Made by a program: the position numbers and the translations under genes
DNA from: Spirodela intermedia
Taxonomy: Eukaryota; Streptophyta; Magnoliopsida; Alismatales; Araceae
Length of the DNA stretch: 64,000 nt
Reading direction: 5' to 3'
Assembly (NCBI GenBank): GCA_902729315.2
Contig: LR746269.1
Span: 3,022,501 to 3,086,500 of the forward strand
Notes under the pieces: generated by a model
What the model was told of the DNA's origin: nothing
Seen by the model: only the letters and a program-made list of their open reading frames with translations
Databases searched by the model: none
Part shown: positions 13,171 through 25,382 of the stretch, piece after piece
How the letters are laid out: each line of letters begins with the position of its first letter
Numbering within the stretch: position 1 is the first letter of the stretch

Positions 13171-13769
13171 TCATCTCCTCTATTAATTTTGATCATTGTT
13201 AATCCTCATTTTTTAGGTAGTACTTGTGTGGGACTTACCCACTAGCTGTCTAAAATCAAATATAGATGATTCCAACATCCAACCACTTTATCACTTCTCC
13301 CTTTACTCCCTCCTTCACGTTCAGATTTAACCTTTTCTGTATTTTCCTACTTGAATTGACATTTTCCTCAACATATATGGTGCATACACATTCATGAACT
13401 TTTACCTTTTAAATCAACCATGGTTCATCTAATTACTCTTTTAAATTCTTTCAATACCATTAAAAGCTCATCTTCCTAGTTCTTAGTAAGATTAACAACA
13501 AAAATAACAATCAATGTTTGATTGTATCCTAAAAATACATATTTAAAACTATTTGATAGAGGTTAAGTTCCAACAAGGGTTGGTTTTGAATGGATGGTTC
13601 AGCTACATCCATATGCGATGAAGAGGCATTTCAATTTGGGACTCTAGGTTCTACAAATAACACTCTTCACTACATGCATAAATTTCTTCTATTTTAACTA
13701 GATCATTTATGACATCTATAATATTCTTCATCATCATTTTCTAGATATCCAGAAGCTCTAAAAATATTT

Positions 13770-13990
13770 AAGAGATTTTTCTCCTCCAAAGGATATATCT
13801 CCCATATCGATGGCACAATTAATATTAGCTTTTGCTATTGCAAGAAAAGGTCTTCCCAAAATTATAGGTGTTTGGCTTAGGTACTGGGGTGGATTCTTGT
13901 CAAGAATCAAAAAGTCAAGAGGAAAATAATAATTTTTAACCTTGATTATTACATCTTACAACATCCCTCTTGGGGCTCTAATTGATTAAT
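13770..13990 (-). pseudogene. Aspartic protease remnant of Athila-like element
   Basis: On the minus strand this stretch reads PRGML-stop-DVIIKVKNYYFPLDF, then PIILGRPFLAIAKANINCAI. This is the C-terminal half of the gypsy retroviral-type protease, with the ILGRPFL signature. The upstream part with the catalytic Asp (normally in a DLGASIN-type motif) falls in a region broken by substitutions and was not clearly read. The fragment is not functional. Confidence 0.8.
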
Positions 13991-15853
13991 CTATTAATTA
14001 AAGCATAATTGGTGTTAGTCTCAATTGACTTATGTTGAAATGTTCATAAACTAAAGTTGGTAATAAATTAACACTAGTCCTAGATCTAAAAGTGCCTTTG
14101 GAAGGTAACTCCACCAATATCACATGAAATTAATGGAGTTTATTGGGAAGTTGATCTTATAGGACAACACTAATCTCAGTTGACAACCTAATTTTTTTGC
14201 TTCTCTACGTTGAGTATATAATTCCTTAAGACTTTGGCATAAGATGGCACATGTTTAATAACATCAACTAAAGGAATATTAATATGCACTTTTTTCAATA
14301 TTTCTAATAGTTTACCCTTTGGCATAGGTTTTGTTTTAAGGCATGGTTCTAGGACTATAGGAAAAGGAATAGAAGGTTTGTACTCTTTTGAATTTTCGTG
14401 ATGGACCTCTTTTTCTTATGCTTGTTCTCTTAATTTGTCCATTTCAATTTCATCATCACTATCATAATATTTTTTTGTTATTAGGGTTTGGTTTGCTATC
14501 AGCTCTTCTTTACTATTTTCTATTATATTCTTCTCTTTACCCTTAGAAAATGTCACTAGTAGTCTATCTATCAATTCTATTATGTTCCTTATTTTTATTG
14601 GGGATCACTAAGTAATTTTCCACTCTTAAGTGTGGAAACTACCTTGGCATTTTCAAATTGAGATGCTGGATTTGGGTTGTGTGAACTAGTTCTTGCTATA
14701 GTTGATGTTTGAAGAAGAAATTTAAGTTGATATTGATGTCTAGGGTTCACTATGGGTTGACTTAGGAGCTGTCTCAAGTCTCTTCTTATATTAGATTTGA
14801 CTAACTGCCCTCCTTGGGCATTTGGCTACTGCAATAATTATTGCAGCATGTTTTGTTGTTGTGTCATCATCTGTCATTGCTGCAACATTAGATGTTGAAA
14901 CATGCTCATCATTTCACTAAGTTGTGGCTGATTAGTAAGTTGTTGGATAGATTGTGTCAAAGGCTGATTTATTAGTCCATATGGTGTTGATGATCATTTG
15001 GGGTTTGTATTGATGTTGAACTAGGTTTTGTTGTGGAGGTATGAATTTATTGTTTTTGACATGACAAAGGTTGTGTGGTTGTGTGATTTGTTATTGTGGG
15101 TGGCTAGTTTTTTCATGAAAAATTAGGGTGGTTCTTCCACCCTAGGTTATAAGGGCTAGAGTTTGGGTTGTTCTACTACTGAGGAAAGCCCTGGGCAACC
15201 TATACTTATTCTTACACTGGTGTTATATGTTGTACTAAGATAGGATAGTGATTTTCTATGTGACTAGAGCTAACATAGTGAGCATGATTGATAAGATGAG
15301 ATATTAGCTGGTGAACTTTGATTTGGTCTATTCTAAGCAAGTATTTGGTTTAGTTTTTTGTTTAAATCATTCATTCTTGATAATTTTTCTAACTTCATTT
15401 TGATTTCATTCACCTCATATCTCCATTCTCCATCCTCATTGTGACCTACCTCGTATAGACCTACTTTGTTTGATAGCCCACTACTCCTATCATAAGATAA
15501 TGATGATGATGCACTAATTCCAAGAATTCTCAATAAGTTCCTCTAGTAGTCTATATGCTCTCCTGATTTTTATTCATGAATGTCCCTCTGCAAGAATGAA
15601 TACTTATGTGACTACGTCAATCCCTCATAAAATATTTGTACTAATTGTCAGTTAGCTATCCCATTGTGTGACATTACATTTCCTCACCAATCCTTTGAAT
15701 CTACTCCATGCTTCATGTAAAGGTTCCCCTTGAATCTGATTGAATCCCATAATTTACTTCCTCTTATTATTATTTTTTTCTCTAGGATAAAATTTCTTCA
15801 AAAAATCTTGTGTCATGGCAACTCGTGTTCAAGTCTCGTCCTAATGTGGAAAA

Positions 15854-16132
15854 CTAATAAATAGATTCATCTTTCAATGAGAAGGGAAAGAGAGTCAACC
15901 TTAATGCATTGTTAGCATCTTTTATTGTACCACAAACCATCATAAAATCCTGCAAATGTTGATATAGATCTTTAGTATGATTTTCATAAAAAGTGGATAA
16001 CATTTGAACTATCCCAAACTTAATGTCATGCTTACATATTGGGTGTTGTAAGAAGTTTATGACTATCAGTAGGTTGAAATACTCTTTCAATTGCCTCGGC
16101 AGGTTCTCTACTTCATTTGGTTCTATCTTCAT
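15854..16132 (-). pseudogene. gag fragment of Athila-like element
   Basis: This is a 92-residue open stretch beginning MKIEPNEVENLPRQLKEYF. It contains the retrotransposon gag core: a FGIVQMLSTFYE-like motif, then LYQHLQDFMMVCGT and ALRLTLFPFSLKDE. In intact Athila elements this forms the capsid that packages the RNA. Further gag-like sequence continues in other frames (for example 15333-15533), so the gene is frameshifted. The match to the gag family rests on conserved spacing remembered from the family, not on an alignment. Confidence 0.8.
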
Positions 16133-16140
16133 AATTATTT

Positions 16141-17901
16141 TTTTCTATGATAGAAAGGTCATTCAATTTTGAGAATTGGTGCTACAATTCAAGGTTTCAG
16201 GGATATCTCCTACTATGCATGCATCACTCCTACAATTTTTTTTCTTTTTTTATCAAAAAGAAAAATAAAATGAAATAAAATAAAAATAAAAATTAGAGTA
16301 AGAAAAAATATATATATTTAGATATATATTTAGAGAGATGAATGTCACCACAATTCCTACGATCTTAAGCAGTTGAAGTAGTGGCTAGATCTTAATCAGC
16401 TGTAGGAGTAAATTAAAATTTACTATTTTTCAAGTAGAAGTCTTATACTAGCCACTTGAAAGGGCTGCTCTAGTGACTAGAAAGTGATGATATTTTCAGC
16501 TTTTTCTGATATGAGACTTTAGCCAATTATGTTGCATGTGGGAGCTTTAGAGTTATGATAATGTCAAAAATAGATAGAACGGGTAACCTGATAGTTGTAA
16601 ATTGATAAAATATTAAGAAAGATATTGGTAGAATATTTTCCTAGTCCTAAGAATAATCCGATGTGATTTCGGGACTGATTTCATTACAAGAGTGTCTCAT
16701 TTTTTTCTTTTCTCAAGAAGGAGAAAGGCTCAAAAGTTGACTTAACAAAATGAGTCTTATATTTATAGTTAGAAAGAAACTTTAAAAGGATGATGTAATA
16801 AATTTGAGAATAGGAAAAATATATTTCCATATGATCAAAACACATTAGTTATGAAAACACATTATTTTGAAGAAATTATTCTTAACGTTAAAATTAAAAT
16901 TTCGCATTAAAAAATATTCTAAAATATTTTTGACCCCTGAAAATATTTTACTATTATGCAGTTGCTGTAATATGGTTTATGTAATTTTCATATAATTTTA
17001 AATCCATTATCTTGCAATATTTCATGTTTTCTGTGTAATAGAAAAAAAGTTGACTCAAGAATCAACTCAAGACCTTAGGAGAGAAACTGTTAGTGCATGG
17101 GACAACAAAGCAAGAGAAATGACAAAAAAAGTAATTTTTAACTAATCATTTCGAAACTATTTTTACTTGCTTTTTGAATGTTAAAAATCTCAAGAAGTCA
17201 AGCATTCCACTTTGCAAGCTGCTAATGAATTTTGAGCCATAAAATTCACTCAATAGAAACCCAAACACAAATTTTAAGGCATTGTATTATTTCTATGTTA
17301 TTTTTGATATGTAATTAAGTATTTTTAGAATTAAAGCTACCTAGACTAAAGAATCTAGAAGAAATTGATTTAGTGCTAATTTGGTTGGCCTCTTACAGCT
17401 ATGAATCCAAAATATGTGCTTTCAAGAGACACTTGTCTTGATTAGGGTTGGGATAGAGGTAGCTAGGTGAAGCCTTGCTGTCTAATTTTTGTGTCACTAT
17501 GATTAAGGGAAACTTAAGGATACAATCCTGAAGAAAGTGGTGGAGGTCAAGTGGGACTAACCAACTATAATTTCAAGGTTCCATAATTTTGGTTAAAGAA
17601 GCAAAAATATAAGAATAAATGAATAAATATTAATTCATCCCCCCTTTCTTGGTTCGTCTCGTAATCTCTTTAAAACTAATAAATTATATGATGTAAATTT
17701 ACAAGTCTTATCCCTTCAAAATTGGGTGTTGACACTTTAGTTTTTTTATTATATTTAGCTGCCAAAAATTGTGTTTTAATTTTAGACTTGGCCCAAGTGT
17801 TGACATTATTGTTTCTTTGGTGTTGATGTTTTGCTTGGATGTTGACCTTTCTATAAACACTTGTTGGTTTCTATTTGGAGTGAAAAATTAGCCACGAGGT
17901 A
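16141..17901. other. Repeat-derived AT-rich DNA between two retrotransposons
   Basis: No gene is visible. The first 250 bases resemble the AT-rich leader between gag and LTR. The rest may include the 5' LTR of the element below 16.14 kb, but I found no diagnostic primer-binding site. Bases 17720-17880 contain several GTGTTGAC/TGTTGATG-like words. Similar words continue after 25383, consistent with one stretch that was split by the insertion at 17902-25382. Confidence 0.45.
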
Positions 17902-19561
17902 TAACGTGATTTAGTCGTTGTATAGTAAATCACAAAAATTTAAAATTTATAAAACTAAAAAATATTATTTTTAAGATATTTAGAAATATTTTAAAACAAA
18001 TATATCAATTATAATTTAATAAAACTTTAAAAAATGGTGATAATTTTCCAAGTCAATCACAAGATGTAATATAATATCTGGTAATTATTCATAATTGTCC
18101 TCAAAGAATACTATTTTCTATGAATTTTATACTAAGAAATGAAAAAATATATATATTTAAAATTCACAAAAAAGGGAAATAAGGGTGTGGATGTCAAGAT
18201 GACGTCAACACCTGATGAATGCGAATTAGACAGATTCTTACGTAAGTGATTAGAGATGAAAGTGAACAAAGTTCCGCCTAGTGATTCTTATATAAGTAAT
18301 TACAGATGATTTAATTGATCAAATTAAGATATGTAAAAGTTAAAAAATCGTAAGTGAATGAAGTATATTTTGATAAATTAAAACCAAACAAATTTTCACT
18401 AAATCAAGTGTAAAGTAAGTTGAAAGTAAAAAAATAGAGTTCCGACATCACGGCGGCAATGCGTCGATGATGCACCGAAATCTTGAGTATTCAGGAGGAT
18501 CGTCGTGAGGTGTCCACGGCTTTGAAGGCTCTCATTGGACAAGGATGACATGGGCAATCTCTAGATCTCCTTGCGAAGTCTAGAGATCAATGAAATGGGT
18601 CATTGAATCGTCTCCGACAACTGTCACTTGGCAGAGTAGAAAAATGACAACTTTGTGGCTCTTCGACGGTTGTCACTTGACGAAGAGGAGCTGGATGGAG
18701 GTAGGGCACGTGTTAGGGAGCTTCATCCTCAGGTTCGCGCAGCAAGATAAGACTCTTCATCGCATTTAGTACGATCTCCAAAGGTGGCGACTCATCTCCC
18801 GACGATTGTCCTCTTCTTGATAATGACTTGTTCGTCGATCAATCGAAGATGCTTTACTCAATGGATTTGCGATCCTTTTATCACAAATCATTCAACAATT
18901 TTAGTAACAATACTCCACAAATCACGTTGATGAGATTTTTGCCGATGATCTAGTGAAAAAATGGTTGCTTAATCTTGCATTGGTGATTTGCAGGAAAGTT
19001 GTGATAATCAGATAAAAAAAAATAAGTTTTGGCTTTGGGAGGATTCAAATCCTTGCCGGTTACCCGCCCTCTCTAGGGAAGGTGACGTGGGTTTAGTCCC
19101 ACATTGGTTGTGCGCCGACATTTCTGGTGAATATAAAGTAATATTACATTTTCGATCAAGTCCCTTTCTCATGCGTGTATGACCACTCCTTGCCTCACAA
19201 TCGGCTAGCCACCAGTGACGTGGAAGGGAAGTGGCGCACACATGCCCCCATCAGTTCAAGCCACTCGAGCCCCTACTCGTAGCTCCTGCCCGACTATACT
19301 TCCGACCCACTTGTAGGGCCCAACTGGCTAGCAGGCCCTCCTCATTTTGTCTTATTTTTATTTTAATTTCTTTTCCTTCATTTATCTCAAGAGTAAGACT
19401 CTAAAAATCATATAAAATCACATAATTACTTAAAAATTCATGTTAATCAACTGAAAATTACTTTTCATACTTTAACACAAAATATAAGACTAATTATCAT
19501 GAGTTAAGGTTAAAACTATATTATTTAATAATTATTAACTCATGATAATGAAGACTTATCA
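17902..19561 (-). repeat. 3' LTR of gag-only element
   Basis: It ends on the plus side with GACTTATCA (TGATAAGTC at the LTR start on the minus strand). It shares most of its sequence with 23783..25382 and 26254..27995, including the shared segment starting GTCGTTGTATAGTAAATCAC and the block containing TTTAGTCCCACATTGG. It is directly followed at 19562 by CACCCCCCAACTT, the polypurine tract read on the minus strand. At 1660 bp it is about 60 bp longer than its partner, partly because the partner has lost some 20 bp near 24387. Confidence 0.88.
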
Positions 19562-19575
19562 CACCCCCCAACTTA
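19562..19575 (-). other. Polypurine tract of gag-only element
   Basis: The minus strand reads AAGTTGGGGGGTG immediately before the LTR start TGATAAG. This is the expected site of plus-strand priming in an LTR retrotransposon and fixes the LTR boundary. Confidence 0.8.
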
Positions 19576-21487
19576 AATCATTGCTAGTCCGTTAGTAATA
19601 GAATTATAAAAATAAAAAATTACAAATCTCAAACATCATATTTCAATACATAAAAAAAACACAATTAGAAATGATGTACTTTTAGACATTTTGGACTCTT
19701 ATATCAAGTATTTGAGAATGATGTCAAGCACTTAAATATTTAAGTACTCCTTGGAATAATAATCTAAACTCCACTTCTTCTATTCACATCTTTATCACTT
19801 CTTCACTCATAGATATATTTACAAGATGTTCTAATTATTAATACTCATCTAAGAATAATATTGATCCTACATTTTCTTCTTTCTATAACTTGATTTTTTA
19901 AGTTTACATTATATTTCTTCCTTCTTTTTTTATATAGTAGATAAGTAGCTTTTCCTATAGATAAATTTCAACAATGAGAATTATGTCTCACACCCTCCAT
20001 GTGTATTCTTCATTTTCAGGATTTTCACTTTATCCACTTATTTTGTAGCAAGTGTTTTTTTTATACATAATTTTCGACAATGAGAATGATGTCTCACACC
20101 CTCCATGTATACTTTTCATTCCTAGATTTTTCACATTGCTCTATCTTTTTTTTCAAAATAAGTGATTTCTCCTCACAAGTCCTATAGAGCAAGGTGCAAA
20201 AATCTCTATTAAACTCAAATGATCAATCAAATTTTCACATCAAGTAAATACTATCCATCAAGATCATGAAGTGAAAATCTGTAAAATCAAATCCATATTA
20301 TTTATCCTATATCCAAGGAGTATTCCAACATTTCATACTACTAGATTATTCTTTTGACTCAATAATCATCTTCTTAGTATCTTTTGGTATCAATCAATCT
20401 AATTGATTTAACTTTTCATGTATGCAATATGATGTAAGAAATTTGTAAATTAGATAGTTCTGACAATTCCATTTTTAGTAACAATAAATTTGTCAAAAAT
20501 AAATAAAAACTTTCTCTATAGCTGTAATTTTGAATTTTAGTAATATATGTCTAAGAGATTGAAATGTGAGAAAAAGGTCTCTAGAATTTCGAATTTTTGG
20601 CTATTTTTTGTCTACTATTTTTGACAGCCTATTGTTTATGACAGAAAACCAAAAAATAGATGTTGTAGTTTTTCTAAATTTCTTTATTTATATTTTTTTT
20701 AGTCGTTATTCTAAGTGAGTATGAAAAAATAAAATACAAACACATGTTCTTCATTGTCCTACAACATAAATTAGTAATGAATACTTCACCCTCCAACTTA
20801 AAAATGACATTGTCCTCAATGACACAGAAAATCGAAACAGAATATGCAGAAAATATAATTTTTAAGTGAAGCATGCATATGTGTAAAGTTAAGTATTAAA
20901 AATATTATCATAAATGATAAAACTCAAAAAGACATCACCTCAACCTCATTTTTAATTTTCCACTTTGTCTTACACTCCTCTTGCACTTTTCTGAAAAAAA
21001 GAAATACAGAAACAAGTACTGCGAAATTCTAAGAAAAACAAAGCTTAAAAAAAATCAAACAGAATGAATTTAATGTCTTCAGTTGGACAGCTCTTAGATC
21101 ATATAAGATGATGTATGGCCATCAAAATATATTTGTATCCCAAGGTAAGTTTTATGATATTTTTTTTCAGATTTAGCATAAATTCATATACTTGATATAT
21201 ATACCTTGACATACTTTCAGCCAAAACAAAAGGAAAATTAACAAAATTTTCCCAATAATAATATTTTCATTTTGAAAAGAATATTTTCTCATTTCTATCT
21301 TGTTTTGTAAAGCTCTCATTCATTAATAAATACTTTCTATTAATAGACCATAAAATGTGATTAGGCTATATAATTTTCAAATTAGCTCTTACTCAATCTA
21401 GAATTTTTTCATCTAAATTGATATCTCTAATTCTTCCACTCACCCATTTCTAAATGTGTTTTTTTATCTGCATAATCTTTCCCTTCT

Positions 21488-22015
21488 CTATTTTATCTTC
21501 CATACATATTTGTTCAATTTGCGAAGAGTGAAACATTTCAAGCTTAGAAATAATTCTAATGGGCTGTGGGTTTGAAGGATGGAAGGATTGTCTTCTTTAA
21601 TCTCAGATCTAATGAATTTAGTAAAATTTAAATATTTTTCTCCAAAATTATCTCTATATTCATATTCATTATTTTCGTTTCTCCCCATTAGTTGAATCAA
21701 CTCTTTTTCTAACTTTTCGTTTCTCAACTCATCAAATTCTTCATCTTTCCAAGAACTATCTTTTAATTTCAATATATGATATATATCATCATTCTCACTA
21801 TCAACATCCATGGCTGTAAAATTATGATTAAATTTATTAATTTCGTCTCCTACATTTCTCAAAACAATTGATTTTTCCTCACTTGAAATATATTTTTCTT
21901 CATTTTTGTCCTTACTCCCTTCTACTAAAATTTGGATGATTTTTTCATAATCAGTTGTTGTTTCTTCATCTAAGGACTCTTTCTCCTCATCATCCTCACT
22001 ATATTCATTCATCAA
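21488..22015 (-). CDS. Acidic 175-aa open frame in the gag-only element, function unknown
   Basis: This is an uninterrupted 175-residue frame beginning MMNEYSEDDEEKES, very rich in Glu, Asp, Asn and Lys, with no membrane segment or recognised domain. It lies downstream of gag inside the internal region and is the longest open frame of the element. It could be the acidic C-terminal part of the element's gag-like polyprotein or an accessory frame. Low-complexity AT-rich DNA could also leave such a frame open by chance, so coding status is uncertain. Confidence 0.4.
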   Translation of the reverse strand: MMNEYSEDDEEKESLDEETTTDYEKIIQILVEGSKDKNEEKYISSEEKSIVLRNVGDEINKFNHNFTAMDVDSENDDIYHILKLKDSSWKDEEFDELRNEKLEKELIQLMGRNENNEYEYRDNFGEKYLNFTKFIRSEIKEDNPSILQTHSPLELFLSLKCFTLRKLNKYVWKIK

Positions 22016-22728
22016 TTGTGAGTAATAAATGATTTTATATAAATTTTCTGCTACTATATTTTCGGTCTTAATATTCTCATTTACTTCTAATGGATCATTG
22101 ATTTCTTCTAATAATTAGAAATAAGGATTAGGTAAAATATTCTCACTCAATGTATTCACTGTCCTAACATTTTCATTTCATGGGTTTTTTTCTAAATTTA
22201 TCCAGCTAGACTCTCCTTGCTGAAATCCTACTATTGGGCAGTTCCCTAGATTTTCTATAGGTTGACTAGGTAGCTGTCCCTCTTCTCTCTTATTCCCAAG
22301 GGACTATAATTTATTTCTGGTGTAGCATCATTTGATTCATAATTTTTTCATCATTTGACTCATTTGCTACATCATTTCCATAGTATTAGGTTGAGTTTGA
22401 GAGGACTGATTTTTTTGAAATCTATTTTCCTATTTTGAACGAAAGTAAAAATTTGAATTGGATTTAAGTGCTTCTATATTTTCAATACTATTTGAGTTTC
22501 TCCACGAAGAATATTTCCCCAATTAGGATTATAAGAATTAAAAAAATATTCTCTATTTTTATTAAAATCGTGGGATACCTACACTTATTCTTGTATAGGA
22601 TGATATTGAAATTTGAAATGATCATTTTCACTATACATAAGATATGTACTATTTGAATTAAATTGAGGGTTAAGAGGCTTTCTAATATTGTCAATAAGTA
22701 AATCAAAATTTTCTAATCTTTGATTAAT

Positions 22729-23567
22729 CTAATTAACCTCATTTCTAAATTTAAAATCATCATCATGATATAATTCATGAATTCCTCTCTTCTTATCTTT
22801 GTCATATAATTCAAAAGAGGCTTGATCTCTAGAATTTTCACTTAAGTTTTCATAAAGATTGTAAATCTCATCAAGGGTTTTCTCCATAAAAGCTCCTCCA
22901 CATATAGAATCAACCATATTTCTATGTTGTTATAATAATCCAATATAAAAATTTTTATTGAGCTGCCACTTGGGTATAGCATGATGAGGACACATTCTAA
23001 GTAAATTTTTAAATTTTTCCTATGTCTCATGCAAAGTTTCTCTTGGTCTTTGATAAAAAATTTATATATATTTTTTCATATTTTGAGTTTTTTCTAAGAG
23101 ATAAAATTTTTGAAGAAAGGCATATTCTATGTATTTTCAGCTAGTTAATTCTCTATTTAATGTGGTTAGCCAATGGCTAGCTTTGTCCCTAAGTGTATGA
23201 GGAAATAATTTTATCTTAATAATTTTTGATGTAACTTGAGAGAGATTAACTAAATCACAGACCATATGAATTTTTCTAAGTACTAATGAGGTTCCTCTAA
23301 AGGCAATCCATGAAAATTAGGGAGCATTTGAAAAATTCCTAGATTTATTTCGAATTTAACAATGGGTACTAATAGGACTCTAATATTGGATGCTCTTTGA
23401 AATGAATAAGGGATATAATAATTTTTTATAGTCATAGGATTGCTCTCAACTTGACTTATATTTCCTTTAAGATCCATCAAAATTAATTTTTCTTTTGGAT
23501 TTTTAGTTTTGAATGAAATAGTCAAAGGATTTTCTAGCCTTAGATGCAAGGATCTTCTACAATGCAT
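22729..23567 (-). pseudogene. gag of the gag-only Athila-type element, interrupted
   Basis: This region encodes the Athila gag (capsid) core on the minus strand. It reads LGIFQMLPNFHGLPLEEPH, then a TAG stop, then continues in the same frame with IHMVCDL and IKLFPHTLRDKASHWL. Farther on appear ETLHET-like, KFKNLLRMCPHHAIPKWQ and then MVDSICGGAFMEKTLDEIYNLY. All of these correspond to successive conserved gag blocks of Athila elements. The premature stop after EEPH and at least one later frame change make it a pseudogene. Confidence 0.85.
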
Positions 23568-23759
23568 AAAAAAATCAATAAATTCGAGGGAAAAGTTTAG
23601 TAATTGTAACCCTCCTTCAGTATGCTCTAGTCCTTGTCTTGCTTCTCTTCGTTCCCTTTTTTAAAAAAAAAATCAACAAAAAGAAAATAAAACAAGAGTT
23701 AAATTTTTTTTGTGTACTTTAAAAGAAAAATAGAAAAATACTAAATATTATGTAATACA

Positions 23760-23777
23760 TCCCCAAAAATGATGCCA
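23760..23777 (-). other. Decayed tRNA-Asp primer-binding site
   Basis: The plus strand reads TCCCCAAAAATGATGCCA, five bases from the LTR edge. The reverse complement of the usual Athila tRNA-Asp site is TCCCCGGCAACGGCGCCA, and 12 of 18 positions agree. Five of the six differences are C-to-T or G-to-A transitions, the pattern expected from decay of methylated cytosines. Confidence 0.75.
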
Positions 23778-23782
23778 AAATT

Positions 23783-25382
23783 TGATATGACTCAGTTGTT
23801 GTATAGTAAATCATGCAAATTTAAAATTTATAAAACTAGAAGATATGATTTTTCAGATATTTAGAAGTATTTCTAAACAAATATATCAATTCTAATTCAA
23901 TAAAACTTCCAAAAAATAGCGATAATTTTCCAGGTCGATCATGGGGATGTAATATAATATTTGGTAATTATTTAGAATTATCTTCAAAGAATATTATTTT
24001 TTATGAATTTTATACTAAGAAATAAAAAGGAAATATATTTAAAATTCACAAAAAAGAGAAATAAGGGTACAGACGTTAGAATAATGTCAATGCCTAGCGA
24101 ACACGAATCGGGTGGAAATAGAGTTCCACTCAACAATTTTTACATAAGCAATTACATACGGTTTAATTGATCAAATTAAGATCTAGAAAAGTCGAAAGAA
24201 TTGTAAGTGAACGAAGTATATTTTGGTAAATTAAAATCACACAAATTATCATTAAATGAAGTGTAAAGTAAGTTGAAAGAAGAAAAATAGAGTTTCGGCA
24301 TTGCGGTGGCGATGCGTCAGTGATGCATCAAAATCCTGAGCATTCGGGAGGATCGTCGTGTAGTGTCCACGACCTCAAAGGCTCTAATATCTAGATCTCC
24401 TTGCGAAGTCTAGAGATTAATGAAATAGGTCATCGAATTGTCTCTGACGGCTATCACTCGGTGGAGTAGAAAAACAGTGACTTTGTGGCTCTTCGGCGGT
24501 TGTCACCTAACAAAGAGGAGTTGGATGGAAGTAGGGTGTATGTCAAGGAGCTTCATCTTCAAGTCTGTGTAGCAAGAGGAGGCTCTTCATCACATCCAGT
24601 ACACCCTCAGAAGGTGGTGACTCGTCTCTTGACGGATCGTCTTCTTCCCGACGATGGCTTGTTCGTCAATCAATCAGTGATACTTTACTTGATGGATTCA
24701 CAATCCTTTTATCGTGAATCATTCAATAATTTTAGTAACAATGCTCTACAAATCATGTTGATGAGATTTTCATCAATGATCAAGCGATTCTGGTTGCTTA
24801 ATCCTTCACCGAGGATCTATAGGAAAGTCACGATAATCAGATAAAAAAAAATGAGTTTTGGCTCTGGGAGGATTCAAACCCGCATTGGTTGCCTGCCCCT
24901 TTTGGGGAAGGTGATGCAAGTTTAGTTTCACATCGGTTGTGCGCCAACATTTCTAGTGAATATAAAGTAATATTAAATTTTCAATCAAGTCCCTTTCTTG
25001 TGCGTGTATGACCACTCTTTGCCCCACAACCGCCTGGCCACCGGTGATGTGGAAGGGGAGTGGTGGACATGTGCCCCCATCGATTCAAGCTGCTCGAGCC
25101 GCTGCTCGCGGCTCCTACTTGATTGCGCTTCTAACTCGCTTGCGGGGTCAATTGGCTGGCGGGCCCCCCTCATTGTCTTATTTTTATTTTAATTTCTTTT
25201 CCTTCATTTATCTCAAAAGTAAGACTCTAAAAATCATATAAAATCACATAATTACCCAAAAACTAATGTTAATCAACTGAAAACTACTTTCACACTTTAA
25301 CAAAAATATAAGGTTATTAATCATGGGTTAAGGCTAAAACTATATTATTTACTAATTAACTCATGATAATGAAGACTTATCA
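23783..25382 (-). repeat. 5' LTR of gag-only element
   Basis: Its plus-strand termini are TGATATGAC and GACTTATCA, so it has TG...CA ends. It is the partner of 17902..19561. It contains an open frame at 24485..24844, discussed under findings, and the conserved segment around 24850-24975 with a GGAGGATTCAAACCC word and a TTTAGTTTCACATCGG variant of the shared block. Confidence 0.87.

Larger units (their letters stand above)
10650..16140 (-). mobile_element. Decayed Athila-like Ty3/gypsy retrotransposon, internal region
   Basis: Reading the minus strand from high to low coordinates gives the gypsy order gag, protease, RT, RNase H, integrase, spread over several frames with many stops. The gag wording (LRLTLFPFSLKD) and the linker with SQPIVNPRHQ then LKSGKLL are typical of the Athila/Tat lineage. 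All coding parts are broken, so the copy is dead. A possible polypurine tract lies near 9.66 kb. The 5' LTR should lie above 16.2 kb but was not recognised. Confidence 0.85.
17902..25382 (-). mobile_element. Gag-only Athila-type LTR retrotransposon (TR-GAG type) with both LTRs
   Basis: This is a complete but non-autonomous element in minus orientation, about 7.48 kb: 5' LTR 23783..25382, internal region 19562..23782 (4.2 kb), 3' LTR 17902..19561. A decayed tRNA-Asp primer-binding site sits just inside the 5' LTR and a polypurine tract abuts the 3' LTR. Flanking pentamers AGGTA (17897-17901) and AGATA (25383-25387) match at 4 of 5 positions and are taken as the target-site duplication. The internal region encodes gag and an acidic open frame. 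I recognised no protease, RT or integrase, so mobility would have depended on an autonomous Athila partner. Confidence 0.85.

Noticed and set aside
19025-19065. GGAGGATTCAAATCC-type word in the LTRs resembling a tRNA B-box
   Set aside because: No A-box or cloverleaf can be drawn around it, and it recurs only as part of the LTR family.
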